Origin: Acidobacteriota bacterium
Lineage (GTDB): Bacteria > Acidobacteriota > Terriglobia > Bryobacterales > Bryobacteraceae
NCBI GenBank assembly: GCA_025352795.1
Contig: JANXSF010000028.1
Location: 17,926 to 81,925 of the forward strand
Direction: 5' to 3'
Length of the DNA: 64,000 nt
Part shown: positions 38,062 through 46,295 of the stretch, piece by piece
Layout of the letters: the number at the start of each line of letters is the position of its first letter
Position numbering within the stretch: the stretch's first letter is position 1
Made by a program: the position numbers and the translations under genes
Notes under the pieces: generated by a model
What the model saw: only the letters and a program-made list of their open reading frames with translations
Database searches by the model: none
Told to the model about the DNA's origin: nothing

Positions 38062-39780
38062 TTACTTCATCAACCGAAGATGCTCAACAATGGGTCCCAG
38101 CGCTAACGCGGGGATAAACGCCAGTGCACCAACAATTACAACGGTTCCCGCCAACATCATTACGAACAAGCCTGAGTGGGTAGGAAGTGTTCCAGCACTG
38201 GGTGGAACCGTTTTCTTGGCGGCCAGTGAACCGGCAATGGCAAGCACCGGAAGTGCAACCCAATAGCGTGAAGCCAGCATGGCAATTCCACCGACTGTAT
38301 TGATCAACGGCGCATTGGCACTGTATCCACCAAACGCGCTGCCGTTGTTGTTGCCCATTGAGGTGAACGCATAGAGGATTTCTGAAAATCCGTGCGGACC
38401 ATAGTTGAACAGCGCAGCGATGCCTTGCACTGAGACCACTCCCACAGCAGTTCCAATCAAGGAGCAGGCAGGGGGAACAAGAATCGTCAGTGACGCCATC
38501 TTCATTTCAAACGCTTCAATCTTTTTTCCCAAATATTCCGGTGTGCGACCGACCATCAAACCGGCAAGAAACACGGCCAGGATGGCAAACACCACCAACC
38601 CGTAAAGTCCACTGCCCACGCCGCCGAAAATCACTTCCCCAAGTTGCATTAAGAACAGTTGCGCAGCCCCGCCCAGAGGCAGGTAAGAATCGTGCATAGA
38701 ATTTACTGAACCGTTGGAAGCAGCAGTAGTGGCGGCGGCCCACAATCCAGAGTTCATAATGCCGATGCGTACTTCCTTGCCTTCCATGTTTGGCCCGCTG
38801 ATTCCTAATTTGGAATAGACCGGCGAAGTGACCGTTTCCGACCCAATGCACGTTGCCATCAACGGTAAAAAGATGATCAACATAACAGCCAGCAGTGCCC
38901 AGCCTTGGCGTTTGTCGTTCACCATTTGTCCGAACGTGAAACAGAATGCGGCGGGAATTAAAATGATGGAAAGCATCTGCAGGAGGTTAGAAAGTGGCGT
39001 AGGATTTTCAAACGGATGTGCAGAATTGGCGTTGAAGAATCCGCCACCGTTGGTGCCCAATTGTTTAATGGCGATCTGACTGGCAGCCGGGCCCATGGGA
39101 ATTAGTTGTTCAGTAACCTTGGCATTTTTTTCACCAGTGGTTGGTTCAGTGAGCGACGCAGGTTGATAGGGGTGTAAATTCTGAACAACGCCCTGACTGG
39201 CTAATACAAGGGCCAGCGCGAAGGATAGCGGTAGTAAGACGTAAATGGTGGAGCGAATCAAGTCTGACCAGAAGTTACCGATTGACTTAGTCTGGCGGCG
39301 GGAAAGTCCACGAGCAAGAGCGACGGCTACTGCCATGCCAGAGGCCGCTGAAACAAAGTTCTGAACCGTCAGTGCACTCATCTGGCTGAAATAACTCAAA
39401 ACGGTTTCGCCGCCATAGTTTTGCCAATTGGTGTTGGTGGCAAAGGAGACAGCAATGTTCCATGCCGTGTGTGGATCAAGCGGGCCGAACGATTGCGGAT
39501 TCCAGGGCATCCATTGTTGCGTTCGAAGAATGGCATAAACCAGCAGCAACCCTGCGGCGTTAAACAGCAGCATGGATTTGGCGTAATCAGCCCAGGACAT
39601 TTCTGTACTGGGGTCAATACCGCTCAGTTTATAAATCACCGATTCCAGCGGCTTCAAAACTTTGGCGGGGCCGGGTTCCTGCTTGGAGTAGATAGCGGCC
39701 ATGTAGGCGCCAAGCGGTTTCACCAGCGCAAACAAGACCGCAAAATATACGACGATCTGAATCCATTCAAGGGAAGTCAT
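38062..39780 (-). CDS. kdpA: potassium-transporting ATPase subunit A
   Basis: The ion-binding subunit of Kdp (572 residues), with about ten membrane helices. Its four selectivity-filter-like segments include FATNTNWQNYGGE near residue 115, LGTNGGGFFNANSAHPFENPTP near 243 (two parts), SNGSVNSMHDSYLPLGG near 358 and TSMGNNNGSAFGGYSANAP near 480. These bind K+ and determine selectivity. The N-terminal KPLGAYMA motif is conserved. It follows kdpF by four bases, which is normal kdpFABC order. Confidence 0.97.
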   Translation of the reverse strand: MTSLEWIQIVVYFAVLFALVKPLGAYMAAIYSKQEPGPAKVLKPLESVIYKLSGIDPSTEMSWADYAKSMLLFNAAGLLLVYAILRTQQWMPWNPQSFGPLDPHTAWNIAVSFATNTNWQNYGGETVLSYFSQMSALTVQNFVSAASGMAVAVALARGLSRRQTKSIGNFWSDLIRSTIYVLLPLSFALALVLASQGVVQNLHPYQPASLTEPTTGEKNAKVTEQLIPMGPAASQIAIKQLGTNGGGFFNANSAHPFENPTPLSNLLQMLSIILIPAAFCFTFGQMVNDKRQGWALLAVMLIIFLPLMATCIGSETVTSPVYSKLGISGPNMEGKEVRIGIMNSGLWAAATTAASNGSVNSMHDSYLPLGGAAQLFLMQLGEVIFGGVGSGLYGLVVFAILAVFLAGLMVGRTPEYLGKKIEAFEMKMASLTILVPPACSLIGTAVGVVSVQGIAALFNYGPHGFSEILYAFTSMGNNNGSAFGGYSANAPLINTVGGIAMLASRYWVALPVLAIAGSLAAKKTVPPSAGTLPTHSGLFVMMLAGTVVIVGALAFIPALALGPIVEHLRLMK

Positions 39781-39784
39781 TGAG

Positions 39785-39874
39785 TTAGAAACGCTCCGGG
39801 TTGATAAGAGCTACTAAAAGATAGAGCAAAAGCAGGGCAGCAATCGCGCCTCCTGCTACGTAGAGAGCTGGCAT
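39785..39874 (-). CDS. kdpF: potassium-transporting ATPase subunit F, 29 residues
   Basis: A short ORF encodes MPALYVAGGAIAALLLLYLL, then VALINPERF at the stop. A single membrane helix ending in (L/A)(I/L)xPE(R/K)F is the KdpF signature. GGAG stands seven bases before the ATG, and the stop is four bases from the kdpA start. KdpF is a lipid-like stabiliser of the pump. Confidence 0.9.
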   Translation of the reverse strand: MPALYVAGGAIAALLLLYLLVALINPERF

Positions 39875-39883
39875 AAAAAACTC

Positions 39884-39970
39884 CTAAGAAGCCTTGCTGG
39901 CTTGGTGCACAAAGAATATGGAGAGGGCGAAAAAGCCCAGTGTGAGAAACAGAAACAGGATGTCTTCCAT
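39884..39970 (-). CDS. single-helix micro-protein preceding kdpF
   Basis: A 28-codon ORF (MEDILFLFLTLGFFALSIFF, then VHQASKAS) lies nine bases before kdpF on the same strand. It is one hydrophobic helix with an acidic N-terminus and a basic, polar tail. Comparable short helix genes occur in front of kdpF in other phyla, but I cannot name the family. Composition and position argue for a real gene cotranscribed with kdp; no strong ribosome site was noted (the upstream sequence is TTGAGAC). Confidence 0.6.
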   Translation of the reverse strand: MEDILFLFLTLGFFALSIFFVHQASKAS

Positions 39971-40116
39971 GTCTCAACTTTAGAGTGGCGCGTGTTAAGA
40001 CCTTGTCAAGATGAGGGTGAGATGTATCAGGAAAGTATAAAAAAGATTGAAGGCGCACCAGATCTTAATTGGCGATAATGAAGGGGAACTGGGGGAAGTT
40101 GCCAAACGGCAGCAGA

Positions 40117-40755
40117 ATGAGCCAAAAGATTCGCATTTTACTAGCCGATGATCACGCCGTAGTCCGCAAGGGCTTTCGTCTGATTTTATCTTCCCAGCCT
40201 GATATGGAAATTATTGGGGAGGCTGGCAATGGGAAGGAATGCGTTACTATGGCCACCGAACTAAATCCCGATATTGTGGTGATGGATGTGGCTATGCCGG
40301 AACTAAATGGCATTGAAGCAACACGTCGTTTGGCCGCAAGCAATCCGCAAACCAGAGTGCTGGCGCTGAGCATGCACAAGGACTCCGTTTATGTGCGCGA
40401 AATTTTGCGGGCTGGCGCCAAAGGCTATCTACTGAAAGATTCGCTGGATACAGAACTGTTGGCAGCGGTCCGGGCGGTGGCCCGAGGGGAAGGCTATCTT
40501 CACCCTTCGGTGTCAGAAGCGGTGCTGGTAGATTACCGGCGTCACGTAACCGATCCGTTGGATTTGCTTAGCAGTCGCGAACGTGAAGTGCTCCAGTTGA
40601 TTGCCGAAGGGAAGACCAACAAGGATATTGCCACGCTCCTGAACTTGAGCGTTTATACAGTGGACGCGCATCGTGGTCGGATCATGGAGAAGCTGAATTT
40701 GCATTCCACTGGGGAACTGGTTCGGTTCGCAGTGCGCAAGGGTTTGATCGATTAA
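40117..40755 (+). CDS. NarL/FixJ-type response regulator
   Basis: A 212-residue two-component regulator. The receiver domain (1-120) has the acidic pair in ILLADDHAVVRKG, the phospho-acceptor aspartate in DIVVMDVAMPELNGIEATRR near residue 57 and the lysine in AGAKGYLLKDS near 107. The LuxR-type helix-turn-helix (145-210) reads SSREREVLQLIAEGKTNKDIATLLNLSVYTVDAHRGRIMEKL. ATG 40117 is preferred; ATG 40078 would add 13 residues before the conserved core. It is divergent from kdpFABC by 147 bases, but it is not a KdpE-type (OmpR) regulator, so control of kdp is only a possibility. No histidine kinase is adjacent. Confidence 0.93.
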   Translation: MSQKIRILLADDHAVVRKGFRLILSSQPDMEIIGEAGNGKECVTMATELNPDIVVMDVAMPELNGIEATRRLAASNPQTRVLALSMHKDSVYVREILRAGAKGYLLKDSLDTELLAAVRAVARGEGYLHPSVSEAVLVDYRRHVTDPLDLLSSREREVLQLIAEGKTNKDIATLLNLSVYTVDAHRGRIMEKLNLHSTGELVRFAVRKGLID

Positions 40756-40770
40756 TGTAGGCCAATCGAG

Positions 40771-40800
40771 AAGCCCGTCGTTCTCTGACGGCGGGCTTTT
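40771..40800 (+). terminator. rho-independent terminator after the NarL regulator
   Basis: AAGCCCG (40771-40777) pairs with CGGGCTT (40792-40798), with inner T-G and CG/CG pairs and an eight-base loop, followed by a short T run. It lies 16 bases after the regulator stop and just before the convergent TonB gene end. The tail is only four Ts. Confidence 0.7.
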
Positions 40801-40815
40801 CATATCAACTACTGA

Positions 40816-43800
40816 CTAAAAACTGAACCGCAATGACATCTGAATTTGACGCTGTGCACCAAGGCCCACCGCACTTTCCACCGTCTGCTGAATCTGCCCG
40901 AATGATCCACCTGTGGTCGCTGTGTAAGCCTGCCCAGGTTGCAGCGTGTTGCCTGAAGTGCCCAATACATTGTTCAAACGTACTACCGGATTTGCGAAGT
41001 TCGCTTTGTTGAACAGGTTGTAAACCTCAAAGCGAAACTCAGTATTCAAGCGCTCTGTCAATTTGAACTTCTTGTGGAGCGTCAAATCCAGTTGACTGAG
41101 TCCTGGGCCGTGCAATGCACCACGACCAAGGTTACCGAACGTGCCTGGATTCGGCACGGAAAATGCCGAAGGGTTCAGAAAGTACTTCTTGTCACTTACA
41201 TTTTGAAGGAACGGATTCACACCCGCTACAACGTCTGGGAAACGGACGTCGCGTGAATTTCCTCCTCCTAAAACGTTAATCACCGGAACAGTCACCGGAG
41301 TGCCACTAACCACAATGGGCGCATGCACAATGGTGCCGTTACGAGTATCCCGATACACAATGTCAGGACGTGTAATGCGGATATCCAGCGGCAGTCCGCT
41401 GCGCGCATTCACAATACCACCAACCTGCCAGCCCCCAATCCATCGATTATTTTTCGCAAAAGGAAGTTCATACATGGCGGAAATATTGGCGCTATGACGA
41501 ACGTCAAAAGCGTTGTTGCCGCGGTCAGCTTTGAAGTTATATGGGTTAGTGGCGGTGTTTGCTTCGTTTGATCCACCAGTGTTGCCGATGCTATGCCCGT
41601 AGGTCCATTGCGCACCCAACGTCAAGCCCTTGCTGAAGCGGCGGTTCAGTGTGGTTTGTAACGAATCATAATGATCGGTCCCACCGGTGGTCTTGTAATC
41701 AATCTCACCAAATTGCGGACCAAATTCACGAACCACAGAACCAACGCCAGTGGTTGCATTCATTGTGACGCCAATTACTTTGTTGGCAGTGCTACGCAAA
41801 AACAAGTTGCGGCCCTGGCTACCCACATACGCCATTTGCAAAATCGCGCCGAAAGGAAGCTGTTGCTGCACAGAGAAGGTGTAACTCAGAATCTTTTCGG
41901 GCACCTTGTAACCAGGCGCGTACGCTCTGACCCCAATGCCGGTTGCTGTGTTCACGTTGAAATTCTTGATCACGGACAAGGCGTCAATCGGATATCGACC
42001 TACTGCAGAAACACTCACGCGATCACTTTCAATTGGTTGAATCAAGTCTTCACCTTGGCCCGGACCGTAGTAATAACCCGATCCGATTCGCAATGTGGTC
42101 TTACCCTTCAGCGAATCCGGTGTCCAGCTCAAAGCCAGACGCGGTCCGAAGCTGGCCTTTGCTGTCTGATAGAAAGGACGGCTACCGGGAACGTCTAACT
42201 TGCCCGTAACAATGTTGTAAAGTACAACAAGATTTCGATCTTCCCGCATGGGTGTGTAGTATTCATAGCGTAGGCCGTAACTCAAAGTAACATTCGGTCG
42301 AATTTTGTATTCATCCTGCGCGTAGACATCAAACATCTCAGTCTTTCCAAAACGATTTCCCGTTGCACCATTGTTAAACGGGCTGGGGGCGCTAAGATCC
42401 CCATTCACAGTGATGGTAGGTGTGTTTGCCAGGAATGCATTCAAGTTACTAAACGCGTAAGTAACGCCGCCCAGTCTGTCTGTATAAAGACGCACTTGAC
42501 GGAATTCACCACCTAACTTGAAGTTATGGTTCCCTTTGATCCAGCTTAAGTTATCCACATAGCTGAGTGAGTAATTTGTATAGGGTTGGCCACGGCCATT
42601 GGTAGCGCTGCTTGCCCGCACCTGACCCGAAGGAATGGAAATACCAGCACTCGCACCTTGACCGCCGATTCCTACCAGAACATTGGCCCCGGTTATGTTC
42701 AACGTCACACCGCTAAGGTCTAATCCAGTAACTATCGGCGCCACGCCGTTGGTGCGTGTCTTGGGTCCGTTGTAACCGAACTTTGCTTCGTTAATCACAG
42801 TAGGCGCAAGAATGCGCTGCCAACTAAGAACGCCGTTTTGGGCAAGGGCTCGTTGTTCAAATGCGCTGCCGGAAACATCGAAGGGTGACGTGGAGTGCCC
42901 ATCATCACAGAACCAACGGACATAAAACATGTTCTTTTCACTTTGACGATAATCGAAACGGATGCTTTCAGAATTTTCATTCACCACCGAGCGTCCATCA
43001 ATCTGCGCCAAATCGAAATCAGGGTTTGGCGTGATTGCATTGCCAATTGGATATGCGCCGAATAATGGCTTGACAGAAGCCTCCACACAGCGGACGGTGG
43101 AACCAGGTACGCAGATCGGTAAATTGCGAACTACGGCACTTGGTACTTGCCCAAGCAGGGGGAACCCTGCGCGTTGTCGCAAACCTTCGTAGTGACCAAA
43201 GACGAATAGCTTGTCTTTAATGATTGCGCCACCCAGCGAACCACCGAATTGATTCAGTCGTAATGGCGATTTGAAAAGTCCATCGAAATAGTTGCGTGCA
43301 TCCAGCGAAGAATTTCGCAAGTATTCAAACACGCTGCCATGTAATTCATTGCCGCCAGATTTGGTGACAATGCTAATCTGCCCGCCAGTGCCAGTTCCAT
43401 ATTCCGCCGGATAGTTGCTGGACTCCACACGGAACTCCTGCACTGTTTCCAGACTCGCTTGCAAGCGGAAACTGGAAGAGGTCTGACCGTTAATGTTCCC
43501 CGGAGAAGAGTCAATGATGGAAGATCCTTCAACTCCATCGAATCGCACGGCATTTTGTTGGTTCGCCCGACCGCTGAAGCGAATGTTGTCGTAAGTGCCG
43601 CCACCTGCGGTTTGCGCACCAGGTGCCAAAAGATAAAGTTGCGAAATTTGTCGACCGTTAAGAGGCATGCTGGCCACTTCACGGGCGTTAATGTTTGCCC
43701 CAACGGAAGCGGAACTAGTGTCAATCACAACTAGCTCTCCACCTGAAACTGAAATCTCTGTACTTACTGATGCGGGCATCATAGTTACAGTCACATTACG

Positions 43801-44085
43801 TTCCTGTCCAACGGCAAGGTTCATATCCTTGAATTGCGCATTGGCCAAACCTGGACTCACCACGGTCATGGAATAAACTGAGGGACTCAAGCCGGGGATA
43901 AAGAATGTAGCTGTATCGTTGGATGTTGCTTCGCGTTCCGCGCCTGTTTTTTGATTTTTGACAGTAATTTTGGCCCCGCGAATCAATGCGCCAGAGGAAT
44001 CCACAATGGTTCCAGAGATGCGCGCCTGATCCAGTTGGGCTGGCGCGACACTCATAAAGACAATAGTTGAGAATAGGTATTTCAT
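40816..44085 (-). CDS. Oar-like TonB-dependent receptor with carboxypeptidase-regulatory-like domain
   Basis: A 1089-residue outer-membrane protein. A signal peptide (MKYLFSTIVFMSVAPA) leads to a carboxypeptidase-regulatory-like beta-sandwich (residues 20-100; ISGTIVDSSGALIRGAKITVKNQ), then a plug domain (about 115-250; VASMPLNGRQISQLYLLAPG, YPAEYGTGTGGQISIVTKSG) and a large beta-barrel to the end (PQFGEIDYKTTGGTDHYDSLQTTLNRRFSKGLTLGAQWTYGHS; final strand QIQMSLRFSF). These families are expanded in Acidobacteria and import large substrates or bind polymers. The substrate is not deducible. It is followed on the opposite strand by a terminator and has an unlinked acyl-CoA ligase divergent to it. 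Confidence 0.92.
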   Translation of the reverse strand: MKYLFSTIVFMSVAPAQLDQARISGTIVDSSGALIRGAKITVKNQKTGAEREATSNDTATFFIPGLSPSVYSMTVVSPGLANAQFKDMNLAVGQERNVTVTMMPASVSTEISVSGGELVVIDTSSASVGANINAREVASMPLNGRQISQLYLLAPGAQTAGGGTYDNIRFSGRANQQNAVRFDGVEGSSIIDSSPGNINGQTSSSFRLQASLETVQEFRVESSNYPAEYGTGTGGQISIVTKSGGNELHGSVFEYLRNSSLDARNYFDGLFKSPLRLNQFGGSLGGAIIKDKLFVFGHYEGLRQRAGFPLLGQVPSAVVRNLPICVPGSTVRCVEASVKPLFGAYPIGNAITPNPDFDLAQIDGRSVVNENSESIRFDYRQSEKNMFYVRWFCDDGHSTSPFDVSGSAFEQRALAQNGVLSWQRILAPTVINEAKFGYNGPKTRTNGVAPIVTGLDLSGVTLNITGANVLVGIGGQGASAGISIPSGQVRASSATNGRGQPYTNYSLSYVDNLSWIKGNHNFKLGGEFRQVRLYTDRLGGVTYAFSNLNAFLANTPTITVNGDLSAPSPFNNGATGNRFGKTEMFDVYAQDEYKIRPNVTLSYGLRYEYYTPMREDRNLVVLYNIVTGKLDVPGSRPFYQTAKASFGPRLALSWTPDSLKGKTTLRIGSGYYYGPGQGEDLIQPIESDRVSVSAVGRYPIDALSVIKNFNVNTATGIGVRAYAPGYKVPEKILSYTFSVQQQLPFGAILQMAYVGSQGRNLFLRSTANKVIGVTMNATTGVGSVVREFGPQFGEIDYKTTGGTDHYDSLQTTLNRRFSKGLTLGAQWTYGHSIGNTGGSNEANTATNPYNFKADRGNNAFDVRHSANISAMYELPFAKNNRWIGGWQVGGIVNARSGLPLDIRITRPDIVYRDTRNGTIVHAPIVVSGTPVTVPVINVLGGGNSRDVRFPDVVAGVNPFLQNVSDKKYFLNPSAFSVPNPGTFGNLGRGALHGPGLSQLDLTLHKKFKLTERLNTEFRFEVYNLFNKANFANPVVRLNNVLGTSGNTLQPGQAYTATTGGSFGQIQQTVESAVGLGAQRQIQMSLRFSF

Positions 44086-44185
44086 TCCTTACGACGATAT
44101 CAGTGGATCTGTTTCAGTACGATGACAAGTTAGTTACATGTTCGCTTCACTTGGAATTAGAATTTTTTATATACTTAGCAAATCC

Positions 44186-45802
44186 ATGCCAGCCCCCAGT
44201 TATGCCAAAGGCCCCGATGCTCCACTTTCAACGCTAACCTTGGCCCAGACTCTTGCCCAAACCGCAATGCGTTTCCCCCAACACGAAGCGCTAATCGTGC
44301 GTCATCAAAACATCCGCTACACTTGGCAACAATTCGATGAAGCAGTGACCCTTGTTGCCCGAGGTCTTGCTGGCCTTGGCCTGCAACCCCAGGATCGTGT
44401 GGGCATCTGGTCTACAACCTGTGTGGAATGGGTTCTGTTGCAGTATGCTTGCGCACGCGCTGGTTATGTTCTGGTGAATGTGAACCCCGCCTACCGGTCG
44501 CATGAAATGGCTTTCATCCTGCGCAAATCGGCGATTAAAGCATTGTTTCTCTATGTCCAGGACGGGCGAGCGAACTATCAACAAATTCTTGATTCCGCGC
44601 GCTCCTCGGAACATCCGCTGACTCACGTGGTTCACTTGGGAACAAGTGAATGGGATGCACTGCTTGCCAACGGTTGCGACTTGCCTTCAACACCAGTCGA
44701 AGCTCACCACGTTACTAACATTCAGTACACGTCAGGAACTACTGGAAGTCCAAAAGGCGTTCTACTTACACATCATAATTTGGTCAACAACGCATTTTAC
44801 ACTGGCGACTGGTTAGCCCTGACGGAACAAGACCGCATGGTTGTCCCGTTTCCCTTGTATCATTGCGCCGGGTGTGTTTGTTCTGTTCTGAATTGTGTAA
44901 CGCGAGGCACTACCATCATCCTGCCTTCCCCCTCATTCGATCCGCGTGCTTCGCTTGAAGCCGTGCAGGAAGAGCGAGCCACTGTCATAGGCGGTGTGCC
45001 CACCATGTTCATTGCCCAATTGCAACACCCGGAGTTCTGCCACTTCGACCTCAGCACGCTACGCGTCGCCTTCATGGGAGGCGCGCCCTGCCCTGTGGAA
45101 CTATTGAAGCAAGTGAATTCACTGATGCATTGCCCGGAGGTGGCGGTGATTTATGGGCAAACAGAAGCATCGCCCATCATCACCATGCATGGTGGTAAAG
45201 ATAGTTTCGAACAGCGCACATCCACCGTTGGTTCAGCCGTCCCCAATTGCGAAGTGAAGATTATTGATCCAGCCACTGGCCAGACGTTGCCGCAAGGTGA
45301 ACCCGGCGAATTATGCGCCCGTGGCTACTTACTCATGACAGGCTATGATCATGAACCCGAAGCCACAGCCCGCGCTGTGGACGCTGATGGTTGGCTTCAT
45401 ACAGGCGACTTGGCAGTCATGCGGGAAGACGGTCATTTCCACATCTGCGGACGGGCCAAGGATCTAATCATCCGCGGCGGTGAGAACATTTATCCAGCAG
45501 AAATTGAAGGCTTCCTTTTCACCCATCCTAAAATCGCCGATGCCCATGTGGTAGGTTTGCCCGATCTGAAATTTGGTGAAATTGTTGGAGTTTGGGTACG
45601 TTTGCATCCCGGACAAACAGTAACGCCGGAGGAGATCCGCGAATTCTGCACCGGTCAAATTGCTCACTTTAAAGTCCCCCATCACATTCGCATTGTGGAT
45701 GAGTTCCCCATGACCATCAGCGGCAAGGTGCAGAAATTCCGCATCAGGGAAATGGAAATTGAAGCGCTTGGACTAGGCAACCAGATCGTAGCTACAGCGT
45801 AG
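44186..45802 (+). CDS. acyl-CoA synthetase (AMP-dependent, medium/long chain)
   Basis: A 538-residue ANL-family ligase activating a carboxylic acid to its CoA thioester via an adenylate. Motif A3 is YTSGTTGSPKGVLLTHHN near residue 175, A5 YGQTEASPI near 330, A7 WLHTGDLAVM near 410, A8 GRAKDLIIRGGENIYPAEIEGF near 427, and the catalytic lysine is in ISGKVQKFRIRE near 520. It resembles fatty-acyl-CoA ligases of the FadD/AcsA-like group (AMRFPQHEALI near 30). ATG 44186 is chosen because the protein core starts there. Standing apart from the aromatic operon, it probably acts on aliphatic acids. Confidence 0.88.
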   Translation: MPAPSYAKGPDAPLSTLTLAQTLAQTAMRFPQHEALIVRHQNIRYTWQQFDEAVTLVARGLAGLGLQPQDRVGIWSTTCVEWVLLQYACARAGYVLVNVNPAYRSHEMAFILRKSAIKALFLYVQDGRANYQQILDSARSSEHPLTHVVHLGTSEWDALLANGCDLPSTPVEAHHVTNIQYTSGTTGSPKGVLLTHHNLVNNAFYTGDWLALTEQDRMVVPFPLYHCAGCVCSVLNCVTRGTTIILPSPSFDPRASLEAVQEERATVIGGVPTMFIAQLQHPEFCHFDLSTLRVAFMGGAPCPVELLKQVNSLMHCPEVAVIYGQTEASPIITMHGGKDSFEQRTSTVGSAVPNCEVKIIDPATGQTLPQGEPGELCARGYLLMTGYDHEPEATARAVDADGWLHTGDLAVMREDGHFHICGRAKDLIIRGGENIYPAEIEGFLFTHPKIADAHVVGLPDLKFGEIVGVWVRLHPGQTVTPEEIREFCTGQIAHFKVPHHIRIVDEFPMTISGKVQKFRIREMEIEALGLGNQIVATA

Positions 45803-45809
45803 AGGGAAG

Positions 45810-46292
45810 TTACTCTTTGCTTTTTGAGATTTCTGCGTAAACCGCCGAAACTGCCCGGCAGTAATCATCTGGTGACATCAAAATCTGCAAGCCCCGCTGC
45901 CCGGCAGATATAGAGATTACATCATATAGAATGGCCGTTTCATCCAACCAAACCGGATACACTTTCTTCGACGCCATAGCAGTTATACCACCACGAATAT
46001 ATCCAGTAAGTGGAAGCACTTCCTGCAATGGAACTGTTTCGATTTTACGATCACCAGTTACCTTAGCCAGCGCCTTCAGATCAAGCAGGGAGTTCCCAGG
46101 GATGACAGCCATGCACACACCATTACGATCACCACGGGCCACGAGGGTTTTGAAAACTTGCTCTGGCGGCAGGCCAATTTTGACAGCCACAGTTTCCGCT
46201 GCAAGATCATTCGGGTCTACCTCATATTCACGAATTTCATAGTTGATTTGTAACTGATCCAATAGACGAATTGCATTCGTTTTTGCAGCCAT
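45810..46292 (-). CDS. ybaK: Cys-tRNA(Pro) deacylase, YbaK/EbsC family
   Basis: A 160-residue trans-editing protein that hydrolyses misacylated Cys-tRNA(Pro). Family features are TNAIRLLDQLQINYEIREYEVDPND at the start (in two parts), GLPPEQVFKTLVARGD near residue 40 (the catalytic lysine lies in VFKTL), LDLKALAKVTG near 70, GGITAMASKKVYPVWLDE near 100, and ISAGQRGLQILMSPDDY near 130. It is three bases downstream of the VOC-mutarotase gene on the same strand, so it is probably cotranscribed, without obvious functional link. Confidence 0.93.
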   Translation of the reverse strand: MAAKTNAIRLLDQLQINYEIREYEVDPNDLAAETVAVKIGLPPEQVFKTLVARGDRNGVCMAVIPGNSLLDLKALAKVTGDRKIETVPLQEVLPLTGYIRGGITAMASKKVYPVWLDETAILYDVISISAGQRGLQILMSPDDYCRAVSAVYAEISKSKE

Positions 46293-46295
46293 GAC

